In this document: positions 24,454 through 32,971 of the stretch, piece by piece | Position numbering within the stretch: the first letter of the stretch is position 1 | How the letters are laid out: the number at the start of each line of letters is the position of its first letter | Origin: Minwuiaceae bacterium | GTDB taxonomy: Bacteria; Pseudomonadota; Alphaproteobacteria; Minwuiales; Minwuiaceae | Assembly: GCA_028278525.1 (NCBI GenBank) | Contig: JANQEE010000044.1 | Coordinates: 1 to 64,000, forward strand | DNA: 64,000 nt | Direction of reading: 5' to 3' | Position numbers and translations under genes: made by a program | Notes under the pieces: generated by a model | The model's database searches: none | The model's input: the letters and a program-made list of their open reading frames with translations, nothing else | Told to the model about the DNA's origin: nothing

Positions 24454-24933
24454 CTACCTTGGCTGGGCGGGCGTCAGTGTTTTCCTGGCCGCCCAGAAAT
24501 CCAGCCGCTGGCCCTCACCCAGGTCCCGGGATCGCTCTTCCACGATCTCGTAGCCGAGGCGCTGATAGAATTTAAGCGATGGCAACGAAACGCTGAGCTC
24601 GGATTCCTCCACGCCCTCCGCCCTCGCCTGATCCTCCAGCATCTGCATCAGGGCCTTGCCGCGACCGCCGGACTGGCATTTCGGGTGCACGAAAACGGCG
24701 AAGATCTCGCCATCGACGATGCTGCCCGTCCCGATAAGCTCGCCGTCCTCTTCCACCACCAAGATGGTCCCGGCCCGGCTGCGCTCGAGAATCTTCCGCT
24801 CCGCATGGAATTCCTTGAAGAATTCTACCGCACGGGGCGGATAGACATCGGCGTAGCTGATGTCGATTGTCTCGTGTATCAGCCGCTGGAGCGCGCCGAT
24901 GTCGGAATCCCGGAATTTTCGAATGCTGTCCAT
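24454..24933 (-). CDS. GNAT family N-acetyltransferase
   Basis: 159 residues. The acetyl-CoA-binding motif A is visible as AVFVHPKCQSGGRGKALMQM, and the C-terminal strand-helix segment as LPSLKFYQRLGYEIVEERS. These are the hallmarks of the GNAT fold. It transfers an acetyl group to an amine of a small molecule or protein; the substrate is unknown. GAGG stands 7 bases before the ATG. Stands alone. Confidence 0.92.
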   Translation of the reverse strand: MDSIRKFRDSDIGALQRLIHETIDISYADVYPPRAVEFFKEFHAERKILERSRAGTILVVEEDGELIGTGSIVDGEIFAVFVHPKCQSGGRGKALMQMLEDQARAEGVEESELSVSLPSLKFYQRLGYEIVEERSRDLGEGQRLDFWAARKTLTPAQPR

Positions 24934-25057
24934 GCCAGAACCTCACCGACGAGCGAGCGGACCGAAGGGCTGCCCGCGATGGCACAGCCTACCACCGTCG
25001 GGGCCGAGCGTCCCGAATTGGGATCATGCGGGTTCTGTTTGTAATACGGCCGGCCGC

Positions 25058-25243
25058 CTAGCTCGCCCGCTCAGTGACGGTGTTAAGCAAACTGCCGGCC
25101 GTGTTCTCGTACCAGTTGCCGACGGTCTCGCCGACGCCGGCAAATCCGGAGATGCTGAGGACCGCCACGAAAGCAACGATCAGCGCGTAGTCGGTCGACG
25201 CGGATCCCGTCTCATCTTCGAAAAACCGCTTTATGAGCTTCAT
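25058..25243 (-). CDS. Flp/Fap-type pilin component
   Basis: 61 residues. The sequence MKLIKRFFEDETGSASTDYALIV is a type IVb prepilin: a short basic leader, then G-S-A-S-T-D-Y-A-L-I with the hydrophobic helix (ALIVAFVAVLSISGFAG) that anchors it before export. The expected cut is after the glycine in ETG, with Glu+5 of classical pilins replaced by Asp. In other species it is assembled by the Tad machinery into adhesive pili; no tad gene is in this window. GGAGGG precedes the ATG. Confidence 0.9.
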   Translation of the reverse strand: MKLIKRFFEDETGSASTDYALIVAFVAVLSISGFAGVGETVGNWYENTAGSLLNTVTERAS

Positions 25244-25417
25244 TTGGAACCACCCTCCCTAACCTTGGGCAATTGATCCACACCGATGAACGATGAACCT
25301 GCAAAGGAAAGGCCAGTCTTCCGCTTCGACCGTCGTGCAAGGACTTAGTGGGTTAACGCGAGGTCCTAATTCGTTAAAATGTAAACTCTACCGACATCCG
25401 GCGTCGCGGCCGGATAC

Positions 25418-25945
25418 ATGAATGGGACGGATATGTACTACTGCCACGTGCCAAGCCCGGTCGGCGACTTGCTGCTTGCCGGGGACGATAAGGGCCTCAG
25501 ATTCCTAAGTTTTCCAACGGGCAAGAGCCCCATGCGGCCGCACGCGTCCTGGCAGCGGGATTCCGGCCCGTTCAAACAGGCGATCGAGCAGTTGGATGCG
25601 TATTTTGCCGGCGAGTTGACACGCTTCGACCTCAAGCTCGCGCCGCAGGGCAAGCCGTTTCAGCTTGCCGTCTGGCGCGCGCTTTTGAACATCCCGTACG
25701 GCAAGACAAAGTCCTACGGCGAGATCGCCCGAGAGGTCGGCGACCCCGGCGCGTCCCGGCCCGTGGGGACCGCCAACGGCGCCAATCCGATCGCCATCGT
25801 CATTCCCTGCCACCGGGTGATCGGCAGCACCGGCAAACTGATCGGCTTCGGCGGCGGCGTCGAAACCAAGATAAAGCTGCTGGCCTTGGAACGCCGCTAC
25901 CGCCCGGAAGCCGGCGGCCAGTTGGAGCTGGAACTGGGGCTTTAG
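25418..25945 (+). CDS. ogt: Methylated-DNA-protein-cysteine methyltransferase
   Basis: 175 residues. The active-site motif IVIPCHRVIG (C131) accepts the alkyl group from O6-alkylguanine; FQLAVWRALLNIPYGKTKSYGEIA and PVGTANGANP are the conserved DNA-binding and structural parts. It repairs O6-methylguanine in one irreversible step. The start is ATG at 25418, or the ATG at 25433 five codons on; the first is used here. No Ada-type regulatory domain is fused to it. The ogt symbol is assigned by family, not by a specific homolog. Confidence 0.95.
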   Translation: MNGTDMYYCHVPSPVGDLLLAGDDKGLRFLSFPTGKSPMRPHASWQRDSGPFKQAIEQLDAYFAGELTRFDLKLAPQGKPFQLAVWRALLNIPYGKTKSYGEIAREVGDPGASRPVGTANGANPIAIVIPCHRVIGSTGKLIGFGGGVETKIKLLALERRYRPEAGGQLELELGL

Positions 25946-25956
25946 GCTGCGCCCTT

Positions 25957-26802
25957 TCAGGCCGCCGTCGCCGCCCCAATCCGAACGTGCATGCCCACCC
26001 GGTAGATGTCGCCCTCGATATGGGGCTTGAAGGCGTCGGCCACGGCGGCGTCCAACGCGGCCTTGCCGTCCTTGTCCAGTTCGGCGAGCGGCCCCTGGAA
26101 GTTCATTTCAAGTAACGGCGTCCAGAACGGCGTGCCGAGTTTGATCTTCGGTTCGAACACGACGTCATGCTCGGCCGCGTCGCGAAGTCCGCCCTCCTCC
26201 ATCAGCGGGGCGAGACTGCCCTTCCCGCCGTAGCAGAAGGGATGCTGCTCCTCCTCTTCGGTGAACAGGTCGAGTTCCGCGTTGGCGGTGCGCAGCACCG
26301 TCCAGAGCATTGAGTTGCCAGTGTTCGGACCCCAGACCATGTAGGCGGCGCGGCCGCCGGGCTTGAGCACACGGTTGGCCTCGGCGAAGGTGCGAACCGG
26401 GTCGGTCGCATACATCACGCCGAAGCGGCTGATCACCGCGTCGAAGCTGTCGTCCGGGAACGGCAGGTCCTCCATGTCGGCGACTTCAAAGGCCATGTTG
26501 GCGAGTCCGGCCGCCGCCGCGCGGCGCCGGACGATCTCCAGCATTTCCGGGGTCAGATCGGTCGCGGTGACGTGGCCGGAGGCTTCGGCCCGGCGCGCGG
26601 CGGTCAGCGCCGGCTCGCCAGCGCCTGAGGCGAGATCCAGCACCCTGGAGCCGGGCCCGATGCCGGCGGCGTCTATCAATGGCGCGTTCAGCCGCTCCGC
26701 CTGTTCCGCCAGGGCTTCCGCCCATTTGTCCCAGCCGGCGGCGTTGCCGGCATAGAGATCGCGCTGGCCTTGTTTGTATTCCGCCGGGTCCATGCCGGTC
26801 AT
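25957..26802 (-). CDS. Class I SAM-dependent methyltransferase (UbiE-like)
   Basis: 281 residues. Motif I RVLDLASGAGEPALTAA, motif II VTATDLTPEMLEIVRRRA and FEVADMEDLPFPDDSFDAVI are the Methyltransf_11 core. It starts MTGMDPAEYKQG at 26802, whose ATG overlaps the stop of the preceding FAH-type gene (ATGA), so both are translated from one mRNA. Its substrate may be related to that enzyme's product, but no specific compound can be named. Confidence 0.9.
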   Translation of the reverse strand: MTGMDPAEYKQGQRDLYAGNAAGWDKWAEALAEQAERLNAPLIDAAGIGPGSRVLDLASGAGEPALTAARRAEASGHVTATDLTPEMLEIVRRRAAAAGLANMAFEVADMEDLPFPDDSFDAVISRFGVMYATDPVRTFAEANRVLKPGGRAAYMVWGPNTGNSMLWTVLRTANAELDLFTEEEEQHPFCYGGKGSLAPLMEEGGLRDAAEHDVVFEPKIKLGTPFWTPLLEMNFQGPLAELDKDGKAALDAAVADAFKPHIEGDIYRVGMHVRIGAATAA

Positions 26803-27572
26803 GAGACGAACCTCGCGCGCACCTCGCCGATCTCGCCGAAATCGGCGACCGCTTCGTCGCCCGGCGAAATCGGGATCAGGCCGGTGCAGGTGCCGGTGGT
26901 GATGATCTCGTCCTGTTTCAGGCCGCGCTTGGCGATCTGCGGATGGTTGGCGAGCCAGAGCACCGCGCCGACGGTGTCGCCGAACACCAGCAGGCCGCTA
27001 TGGCCGCTCGCGGTTTCCTCGCCGTTGATCGACAGGCTGACCGGATGCTTGCTGAGGTCGAAGCGGCGCCAATCCTTGACCGGTTCGCCCTGGACGAAGG
27101 TCATGTTGACGCCGCCATCGGCGATCAGCGGATTGCCGCCCTGCTTGAAACCGTCCTTGATGCGGCAACCGACGATCTCGAAACCCGGCGCGATCCAGGC
27201 GATGGCGTCTTCGACGTCCTCGCGCGAATAGGGCTCGGCGCGCGGCGGCAGATCGGCGCCCAGGCCGACCACGAATTCGCTTTCGATGCCCGGACTGTGG
27301 TCGGTCACCAGCGGCACGTCGGCGCCGTTCGGGTGGAAATAACGATCGAGCAGCGGGCCGAAGAACGGCTCTTTGAAGCCGAGCAGCTTGAGCGACTGTT
27401 CCGTCGTCGCGCCGAGTTTCCAGCCGACCTGGCGGGCACCGGAAATCTCGACGATCTCAGCCTGCACCGCGTAGGCGTCGCTGTCCGAGCCCGGACTGTC
27501 GGCGCCATCCATCGCAATCACGCCGCCCGAGGTCCGCGCGGTCCAAAGTTTCTCCGCAACGCCTGCGGTCAT
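26799..27572 (-). CDS. 2-keto-4-pentenoate hydratase-like protein (FAH superfamily)
   Basis: 257 residues. Reads as the hydratase branch of the fumarylacetoacetase superfamily: a helical N-terminus (AVQAEIVEISGARQVGWKLG), metal-binding ESEFVVGLGADLP, and IIGTTGT-like ending EIITTGTCTGLIPISPGD. Relatives (MhpD, HpaH, TesE) hydrate 2-hydroxypenta-2,4-dienoates in meta-cleavage of aromatics. No ring-cleavage dioxygenase or aldolase lies next to it, so the pathway is open. Followed by a methyltransferase with ATGA overlap. Confidence 0.87.
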   Translation of the reverse strand: MTAGVAEKLWTARTSGGVIAMDGADSPGSDSDAYAVQAEIVEISGARQVGWKLGATTEQSLKLLGFKEPFFGPLLDRYFHPNGADVPLVTDHSPGIESEFVVGLGADLPPRAEPYSREDVEDAIAWIAPGFEIVGCRIKDGFKQGGNPLIADGGVNMTFVQGEPVKDWRRFDLSKHPVSLSINGEETASGHSGLLVFGDTVGAVLWLANHPQIAKRGLKQDEIITTGTCTGLIPISPGDEAVADFGEIGEVRARFVS

Positions 27573-27727
27573 GGTGAGCCTCCCATACTGTTGCTCATTT
27601 TATCCTAGCGTAGTTTTGAAGTGTCTGTTCAGGAATGCCAAGCTGGCCCCCGCGCCCGGGGTTACACTTATCCGCGAGGCGGGGCTAGACTCACGCGCAG
27701 AAAATTGAACCGGATGGAGGAACGGCC

Positions 27728-28522
27728 GTGACCAACGATCTTCTGGAAACCGTCGAGGACGGGGTGGCAACGCTGACCATGAACCGGCCGGACCGGCTCA
27801 ACGCCATGTCGTCGGCGATGCTGAAAGCCATGCTGGAGGCCCTGCCCCGGCTGGCCGAAGACCCGGATGTCGGGGCCGTGGTGTTGACCGGCGCCGGCAG
27901 GGGCTTCTGCGCCGGCGGCGACGTGAAGGCGATGGCCGAAGGCACCGAGTTCGCGGAGACGTCGCTGGAGGGCAAGGCGCAGAGCCTGCGCTCGACGATG
28001 GAAATCTCCCGCTGGCTGCACGAGATGCCGAAACCGACCATCGCCATGGTGCGCGGCGCGGCGGCCGGCGCGGGCCTGTCGCTGGCGCTTGCCTGCGACA
28101 TGCGCGTGGCGTCGGACAACACCAAATTTACCACCGCCTTCGCCCGGGTCGGCTATTCCGGCGACTTCGGCGGCAGCTATTTCCTGACCCAACTGGTCGG
28201 CACCGCCAAGGCGCGGGAACTGTACTACACGGCGGATCGCCTGACCGCAGATGAAGCGCTGGCGCTCGGCATGGTCAACCGGGTCTGCCCGGACGAGCAG
28301 TTGGAGGCGGAAACGCTGGCGCTGGCGCACCGCATTGCCAAGGGACCGCGCATTGCCCTTCGCTATATGAAGCGCAATATGAATGCGGCGGAGAGCGGCG
28401 CGCTCCGCGACTCGCTCGACCTGGAGGCCTGGCATCACACCCGCTGCGGCATGACCGAGGATCACAAGGAAGCCGCCCAGGCATTCGTGGAGAAACGCGA
28501 GCCGGTGTTCAAGGGCCGCTGA
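27728..28522 (+). CDS. Enoyl-CoA hydratase/isomerase family protein
   Basis: 264 residues. The crotonase fold is clear from VATLTMNRPDRLNAMSSAML, the oxyanion hole GAGRGFCAGGDVKAM and RGAAAGAGLSLALACDMRVA. The catalytic acid region is FARVGYSGDFGGSYFLTQL; one of the two usual glutamates is replaced by Asp/Gly here, so isomerase or other activity is possible. It would act on enoyl-CoA in fatty-acid or related catabolism. Starts with GTG preceded by GGAGG. Followed after 19 bases by an MBL-fold gene on the same strand. Confidence 0.9.
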   Translation: MTNDLLETVEDGVATLTMNRPDRLNAMSSAMLKAMLEALPRLAEDPDVGAVVLTGAGRGFCAGGDVKAMAEGTEFAETSLEGKAQSLRSTMEISRWLHEMPKPTIAMVRGAAAGAGLSLALACDMRVASDNTKFTTAFARVGYSGDFGGSYFLTQLVGTAKARELYYTADRLTADEALALGMVNRVCPDEQLEAETLALAHRIAKGPRIALRYMKRNMNAAESGALRDSLDLEAWHHTRCGMTEDHKEAAQAFVEKREPVFKGR

Positions 28523-28541
28523 ATTCGGGAGTGCACAGCGT

Positions 28542-29423
28542 ATGAACACAAGAATGATCGGCGACGTCGCCGTCAGCCGAGTCGAGGAAATGTGCGGCCC
28601 GGGCTTCCGGCCCGATGCGTTATTGCCTGCTTTCCAGCGCGAAGCGCTCGCCGAGCAGGCGGACTGGCTGATGCCGAACCATTACCACGAGGGCTTGGAC
28701 CGGCTGGTCGCCAGCGTCCATAGCTGGGTGATCAGGACCGAACACCACACCATCCTGGTCGACACCTGCATCGGCAATCACAAGGAACGGCCGGCGATGG
28801 AGCGCTGGCACCAACTGGACCTGCCGTTCCTGGAGCGTCTGGCCGAGGCCGGAGTGCAGCCGGAGGAGGTCGACTTCGTGATGTGCACGCACCTGCATGT
28901 CGACCATGTCGGCTGGAACACCCGGCTGGAGAACGGCCGCTGGGTGCCGACCTTTCCCAATGCCAAATATGTGTTTGCCCGCAACGAGTTCGAACACTGG
29001 AGCGAGACCACGGATGAAGAGGCGGCACGGATCGGCGACGCCAACATACTCGCCTTCAACGACAGCGTGCTGCCGGTGGTCGAGGCCGGCCTGGCGGAAA
29101 TGGTCGACGGCGAGCATCAGCTCGGCGACCGCCTGCTGATCGAGCCGGCGCCGGGCCACACGCCGGGCAGTTGCACGCTGAAGCTCACCTCGAACGGCGC
29201 GGAAGCCTTGTTCATCGGCGATATCATGCACCACGCCCTGCAGGTCTATTATCCCCACTGGAACAGCTGCTTCTGCGTCGACCCGGAGATGTCTCATGCG
29301 ACGCGCCGGCGCATCCTGGAGGAAAGCGCCGACCGCGACCGGCTGCTGATGCCGGCCCATTTCGGCGCGCCCCATGCCGGGCGGGTGGTCGGCAAGGGAG
29401 ACGGTTTTGCGCTTGCCTTTTAG
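28542..29423 (+). CDS. MBL-fold metallo-hydrolase
   Basis: 293 residues. The metal motif is CTHLHVDHVGWN (HxHxDH), further ligands being H in PAPGHTPGS, D in IGDIMHH and H in MPAHFGAPH. This pattern is that of metallo-beta-lactamase-fold hydrolases, which include lactonases, thioester hydrolases and phosphodiesterases. Located directly after an enoyl-CoA hydratase, it may hydrolyse a related thioester or lactone; that is inference. GGGAG precedes the ATG. Confidence 0.92.
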   Translation: MNTRMIGDVAVSRVEEMCGPGFRPDALLPAFQREALAEQADWLMPNHYHEGLDRLVASVHSWVIRTEHHTILVDTCIGNHKERPAMERWHQLDLPFLERLAEAGVQPEEVDFVMCTHLHVDHVGWNTRLENGRWVPTFPNAKYVFARNEFEHWSETTDEEAARIGDANILAFNDSVLPVVEAGLAEMVDGEHQLGDRLLIEPAPGHTPGSCTLKLTSNGAEALFIGDIMHHALQVYYPHWNSCFCVDPEMSHATRRRILEESADRDRLLMPAHFGAPHAGRVVGKGDGFALAF

Positions 29424-30255
29424 GTCGGCCATCGGCGCGGGGCTCCTTGGCCTGGCGGCGTTCGTCGCGCCTAATACCGTCTTCGTGGAAACGGCGGCGG
29501 CCATCGACAAACGCGGCAAGTCCGTCCTCTGCGAGATCGGAACGCCGCGCGGATGGAGCGTACGGCGGCTCACCTCCTGCGATTCCGCCGAGATCATCGA
29601 ATTCCCGCGCGACAGCGGCCGCTACGGCGCGCGCTTCCGCATCGTGCCCTACGATCCCAAGATCAGCGCCGGTATCCGCGCCGAACTGCGCGACATGGAC
29701 GAGTTCGTCAACGGCGACGAGGTCTGGTACCGCTTCAGCACCCTGATCCCCAAGGCGTTTCCGATCGACACGGACCATTCCGTGGTGCTGACCCAATGGC
29801 ACGAGCGCGTGCTCGCGGGCAACGACGGCTATCGCCCGCCCCTGGCGCACCGGCTGGTCGACGGCGACCTTGTCGTCACGCTATGGAACGACGAGTTGTT
29901 CAATGCGACCGACGGCAAAGGCTCCGGCCTGATCGCCTACCGGGAGCCGGGTCTGAAGATCGGCAAGTTCCACGAGTTCATCTATCGGGTGCGCTGGTCG
30001 GCGGGCGACGACGGCTTCGTGCACGGCTGGAAGCGCACCTGCGGCCTGACCGACTGCAACGGCGCCGAATGGCGGCGGATCGTCAGCCACGACGGACCGG
30101 TCGGCTATGACCAGGCCGCCGGGTACTACTTCAAGATCGGGGTCTACACGGTGCACAAATTCGCGGCGCCGATGGTGGTCTACCACAAGGAATACAGCGC
30201 CGGGCCAGACCCGCAGTCGGTCGGCGCGGATGCTCCGATCTTCCTGAACGACTGA
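29407..30255 (+). CDS. Secreted polysaccharide lyase-like protein (heparin lyase I-like)
   Basis: About 282 residues. A Sec signal peptide spans the first 30 residues (LRLPFRSAIGAGLLGLAAFV, cut near TAAA). The mature protein matches the beta-jelly-roll of the polysaccharide lyase family PF14099 (heparin lyase I-like): RAELRDMDEFVNGDEVWYRF, VLTQWHERVL and FHEFIYRVRWSAGDDGFVHG. It probably cleaves or binds an acidic polysaccharide outside the cell. Start TTG at 29407 with AAGGGAG upstream (spacing 7), overlapping the MBL stop; an ATG at 29374 is in frame but adds a nonsignal extension. Confidence 0.75.
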   Translation: MRLPFRSAIGAGLLGLAAFVAPNTVFVETAAAIDKRGKSVLCEIGTPRGWSVRRLTSCDSAEIIEFPRDSGRYGARFRIVPYDPKISAGIRAELRDMDEFVNGDEVWYRFSTLIPKAFPIDTDHSVVLTQWHERVLAGNDGYRPPLAHRLVDGDLVVTLWNDELFNATDGKGSGLIAYREPGLKIGKFHEFIYRVRWSAGDDGFVHGWKRTCGLTDCNGAEWRRIVSHDGPVGYDQAAGYYFKIGVYTVHKFAAPMVVYHKEYSAGPDPQSVGADAPIFLND

Positions 30256-30266
30256 GCGCGCGGCGG

Positions 30267-30923
30267 CTACTCGGCGCCGTAGTTCTGCAGCATCGCCGCC
30301 ACGCCCTGCTTACGCTGGCTGACGGCCACCGACAGCGGCGTACTGCGGCGGTTGTTGCGGGCATTGATGTTGGCGCCGCGGCTGACCAGGATCTCGGCAA
30401 TCTCCGAATGGCCGCGGAACGCCGCCCAATGCAGCGGGGTGCCGCCATGCTTGCTGTCCTTGGCGTTCAGCATCGCGCCCTTGTCGATCAGCATGCCGGC
30501 CATGTCGGCCTGGTTGGACATCGTCGCCGCGTGCAGCGGCGTCAGCCCGGACGAAAGCTGGGTGTTGCTGACCGCGTTCACATTGGCGCCGCGATTGATC
30601 AGCAATTCGGCAACGCCGATATGGCCTTCGAACGCCGCCCAATGCAGCGGCGTACCGCCGGCCTGGTTTCGCGAGTCGACGTCGGCGCCGCGGTCAAGCA
30701 ACAGAGAGACAACCGAGCGGTGCCCGGCAAACGCCGCCAGGTGCAACGGCGTCGCACCGCTGTCGTCCGCCTTGTTGATATCGGCGCCTTCGGACAAGTA
30801 TTTTTCAACCTGCGCGAGATCGCCCGCTTTGGCCGCCTCGTGCAACGGGCCCGCCTGGGCCGTGGAAAACACGAACGCGGACAGAATGGCCGCCAGCACA
30901 ATCGAAATGCCCCGTATCTTCAT
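30267..30923 (-). CDS. Secreted ankyrin-repeat protein
   Basis: 218 residues. A signal peptide (MKIRGISIVLAAILSAFVFS, cut near AQA) is followed by six ankyrin repeats of about 33 residues, e.g. GATPLHLAAFAGHRSVVSLL and GGTPLHWAAFEGHIGVAELL. Ankyrin repeats mediate protein-protein contact; in bacteria exported versions are placed in the periplasm, often with catalase or in stress functions. Function unknown. Convergent with the polysaccharide lyase gene. Confidence 0.9.
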   Translation of the reverse strand: MKIRGISIVLAAILSAFVFSTAQAGPLHEAAKAGDLAQVEKYLSEGADINKADDSGATPLHLAAFAGHRSVVSLLLDRGADVDSRNQAGGTPLHWAAFEGHIGVAELLINRGANVNAVSNTQLSSGLTPLHAATMSNQADMAGMLIDKGAMLNAKDSKHGGTPLHWAAFRGHSEIAEILVSRGANINARNNRRSTPLSVAVSQRKQGVAAMLQNYGAE

Positions 30924-31120
30924 CGTCGCAACCTTACGGTGAGTTCAACGTCAATAGGAACTATGCGGGAATGGGGTTAACTTGGTGTTCCCTTGCAGAG
31001 TTAATTCCCACTTAACGGCGCGCGGAAAGCCCCGCTCACCGCGCCGCGCCGACGGCGCGGCGGGATGCTAAGATCGGCTGAACGGCGGAAACGGCCATGA
31101 CAAAATCACCGGGAGGACCG

Positions 31121-32368
31121 ATGCGAACCCGATTGCCCGAAACAGGAACCGACTGGGAGACGCTGCAAGCGGAAATGCGCGCCTATGCGGAAGACGATGC
31201 GGACTGGCGCGCGGGCCGAACCGCGGTCTACGTCTTCAATGCCGGCGAGGACGTCCTGCGGGTCGCCAAGGACGCCTACCGGATGTTCATGTCTGAGAAC
31301 GGTCTGGGCGCCGCGCGGGCGTTCCCCAGCTTGAAACGGATGGAAGCCGATGTCGTCGGCTTCGGTCTCGATCTTCTTGGCGCGCCGGAAGACGCTGTCG
31401 GCGATATGACATCGGGCGGCACCGAGAGCATTCTGATGGCCGTGAAGACCTGCCGGGACTGGTGGCGCGCACGGGGCCGCGACGTAGCCGGCGCGGAGAT
31501 CCTGGCGCCGCAGTCGGCGCATCCCGCCTTCGACAAGGCAGCCGCCCTGCTCAGCCTGAAGGTCGTCCGTGTTCCCGTCCGATCCGACTTCCAGGCCGAC
31601 GTTGCGGCGATGGAGCAGGCGGTGACTGACCGAACCCTTATGCTGGTCGGTTCCGCACCCTGCTTTCCCTACGGTGTGATCGACCCGATCGGGGAATTGG
31701 GCGGCCTGGCCGAAACGAAGGATCTTTGGCTGCATGTCGACGCCTGCGTCGGCGGTTACTTCGCGCCGTTCGCGCGCATGAACGGGATCGACCTGCCGGC
31801 CTTCGACTTTCAAGTGCCGGCCGTCCGCTCGATCTCAGCCGACCTGCACAAATACGGCTATGCGGCGAAGGGCGCTTCGACCGTGTTCTATCGGAACGCG
31901 TCGTTGCGCGAACATCAGCTCTTCCAGTTTTCCGGCTGGCCATGCGGCACGATGGTAACCCCGACCTTGGCAGGCACCCGGCCCGGCGGGGCCATCGCCG
32001 CGGCCTGGGCCGTGATGAAATATCTGGGGATCGACGGCTACCGCGCCAAAGCGCGCGCCGTGGTCGAGGCGCGCGAGGCACTGTCCGAAGGGATCGCGGC
32101 AATCGACGGCATGCGCCTGTGGGGCCAGCCAAAACTAGGACTCATGACGTTCGGATCGGACGACGCGGATATCTTCGCCGTCGCCGACATAATGGCCGCC
32201 AAAGGATGGGTCTCGGCCCGGATCGATCCGCCCCGGGGTATTCACCTGATGCTGAGCCCCGCGCATCTGGCAACCGTCGACGACTACCTGTCCGATCTGC
32301 GCGACGCGGCCGCCCGCGTCAGACGGAACGACCTGACCAGCGCGTCGGCCGGCGGCAGCTACAACTAG
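31121..32368 (+). CDS. PLP-dependent sphingosine-1-phosphate lyase-like enzyme
   Basis: 415 residues. The PLP lysine is in ISADLHKYGYAAKGASTV (K244), and MTSGGTESILMAVKTCR and LHVDACVGGYFAPF are other cofactor contacts of group II decarboxylase/S1P lyase proteins. Eukaryotic relatives split sphingosine-1-phosphate into an aldehyde and phosphoethanolamine; bacterial ones may act on long-chain phosphate esters or on amino acids, and the substrate here is unknown. Start chosen at the ATG at 31121 because GGGAGG lies 4 bases before it; the upstream ATG at 31097 lacks such a site. Followed by convergent divK. Confidence 0.85.
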   Translation: MRTRLPETGTDWETLQAEMRAYAEDDADWRAGRTAVYVFNAGEDVLRVAKDAYRMFMSENGLGAARAFPSLKRMEADVVGFGLDLLGAPEDAVGDMTSGGTESILMAVKTCRDWWRARGRDVAGAEILAPQSAHPAFDKAAALLSLKVVRVPVRSDFQADVAAMEQAVTDRTLMLVGSAPCFPYGVIDPIGELGGLAETKDLWLHVDACVGGYFAPFARMNGIDLPAFDFQVPAVRSISADLHKYGYAAKGASTVFYRNASLREHQLFQFSGWPCGTMVTPTLAGTRPGGAIAAAWAVMKYLGIDGYRAKARAVVEAREALSEGIAAIDGMRLWGQPKLGLMTFGSDDADIFAVADIMAAKGWVSARIDPPRGIHLMLSPAHLATVDDYLSDLRDAAARVRRNDLTSASAGGSYN

Positions 32369-32378
32369 CCGCCGCTGC

Positions 32379-32744
32379 TCAGTTCATTAGCTGTTCCAAC
32401 GTCGAGACGAAGCTGCCGACGGAAATGGGTTTTGGAATGAAGGCATCGCAGCCGCCGTCTTGAAACCGCCGCTGCTCGTCGGAGGACGAAAACGCCGTCA
32501 CGGCGACGACCGGTATCGACTTCAGGTCGTCGTCCTGCTTGATCCACTTCGTTACTTCCAGGCCGGAAAGCTCCGGCAGCAGGATATCCATAACAATCAG
32601 GTCCGGCCGGTGCTCGCGCGCCAATTGCAGCGCGACGACGCCGTCGTCGGCCTGCAACGTGTCGTAGCCATGCGCAGCCAGCAGGTCGCAGAAGAGCTTC
32701 ATGTTCAGTTCGTTGTCTTCGACAATCAGTACGGTCTTGGACAT
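32379..32744 (-). CDS. divK: Single-domain response regulator DivK
   Basis: 121 residues, only a receiver domain. The start TVLIVEDNELNMKLFCDLLAAHG is nearly identical to Caulobacter DivK; D53 is the phosphoacceptor, E9/D10 the acidic pair and K105 the conserved lysine in FIPKPISVG. DivK relays phosphate from the PleC/DivJ histidine kinases to control CtrA and asymmetric cell division in alphaproteobacteria. In many species divK is followed by the diguanylate cyclase pleD; here the gene stands alone with a convergent neighbour, so pleD, if present, is elsewhere. Confidence 0.9.
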   Translation of the reverse strand: MSKTVLIVEDNELNMKLFCDLLAAHGYDTLQADDGVVALQLAREHRPDLIVMDILLPELSGLEVTKWIKQDDDLKSIPVVAVTAFSSSDEQRRFQDGGCDAFIPKPISVGSFVSTLEQLMN

Positions 32745-32971
32745 TGGGAGCCCCCTTGCCGTTACGATCTGCCAACGATGTCCCTGATTTCCGGCTCGCT
32801 ATGCCACCGCCCGACGGCATCCGGATAACTCTTTTCAGTAGATTCGATGTATAGATTACCACGTCAGGTTAGGAATCCCAACTAAATACCTGCGATGGTT
32901 CAATCAACGCTTTCGGCTAGTCGTCATACCCGTTCCACCGACGTATAGTATTCCGGAAAGGAGACGTCGCC

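Noticed and set aside
24373..25044. Plus-strand frame beginning MNQDSF next to tetR
   Set aside because: Its start mirrors the tetR start only because both lie in palindromic operator copies; the rest is antisense to the GNAT gene.
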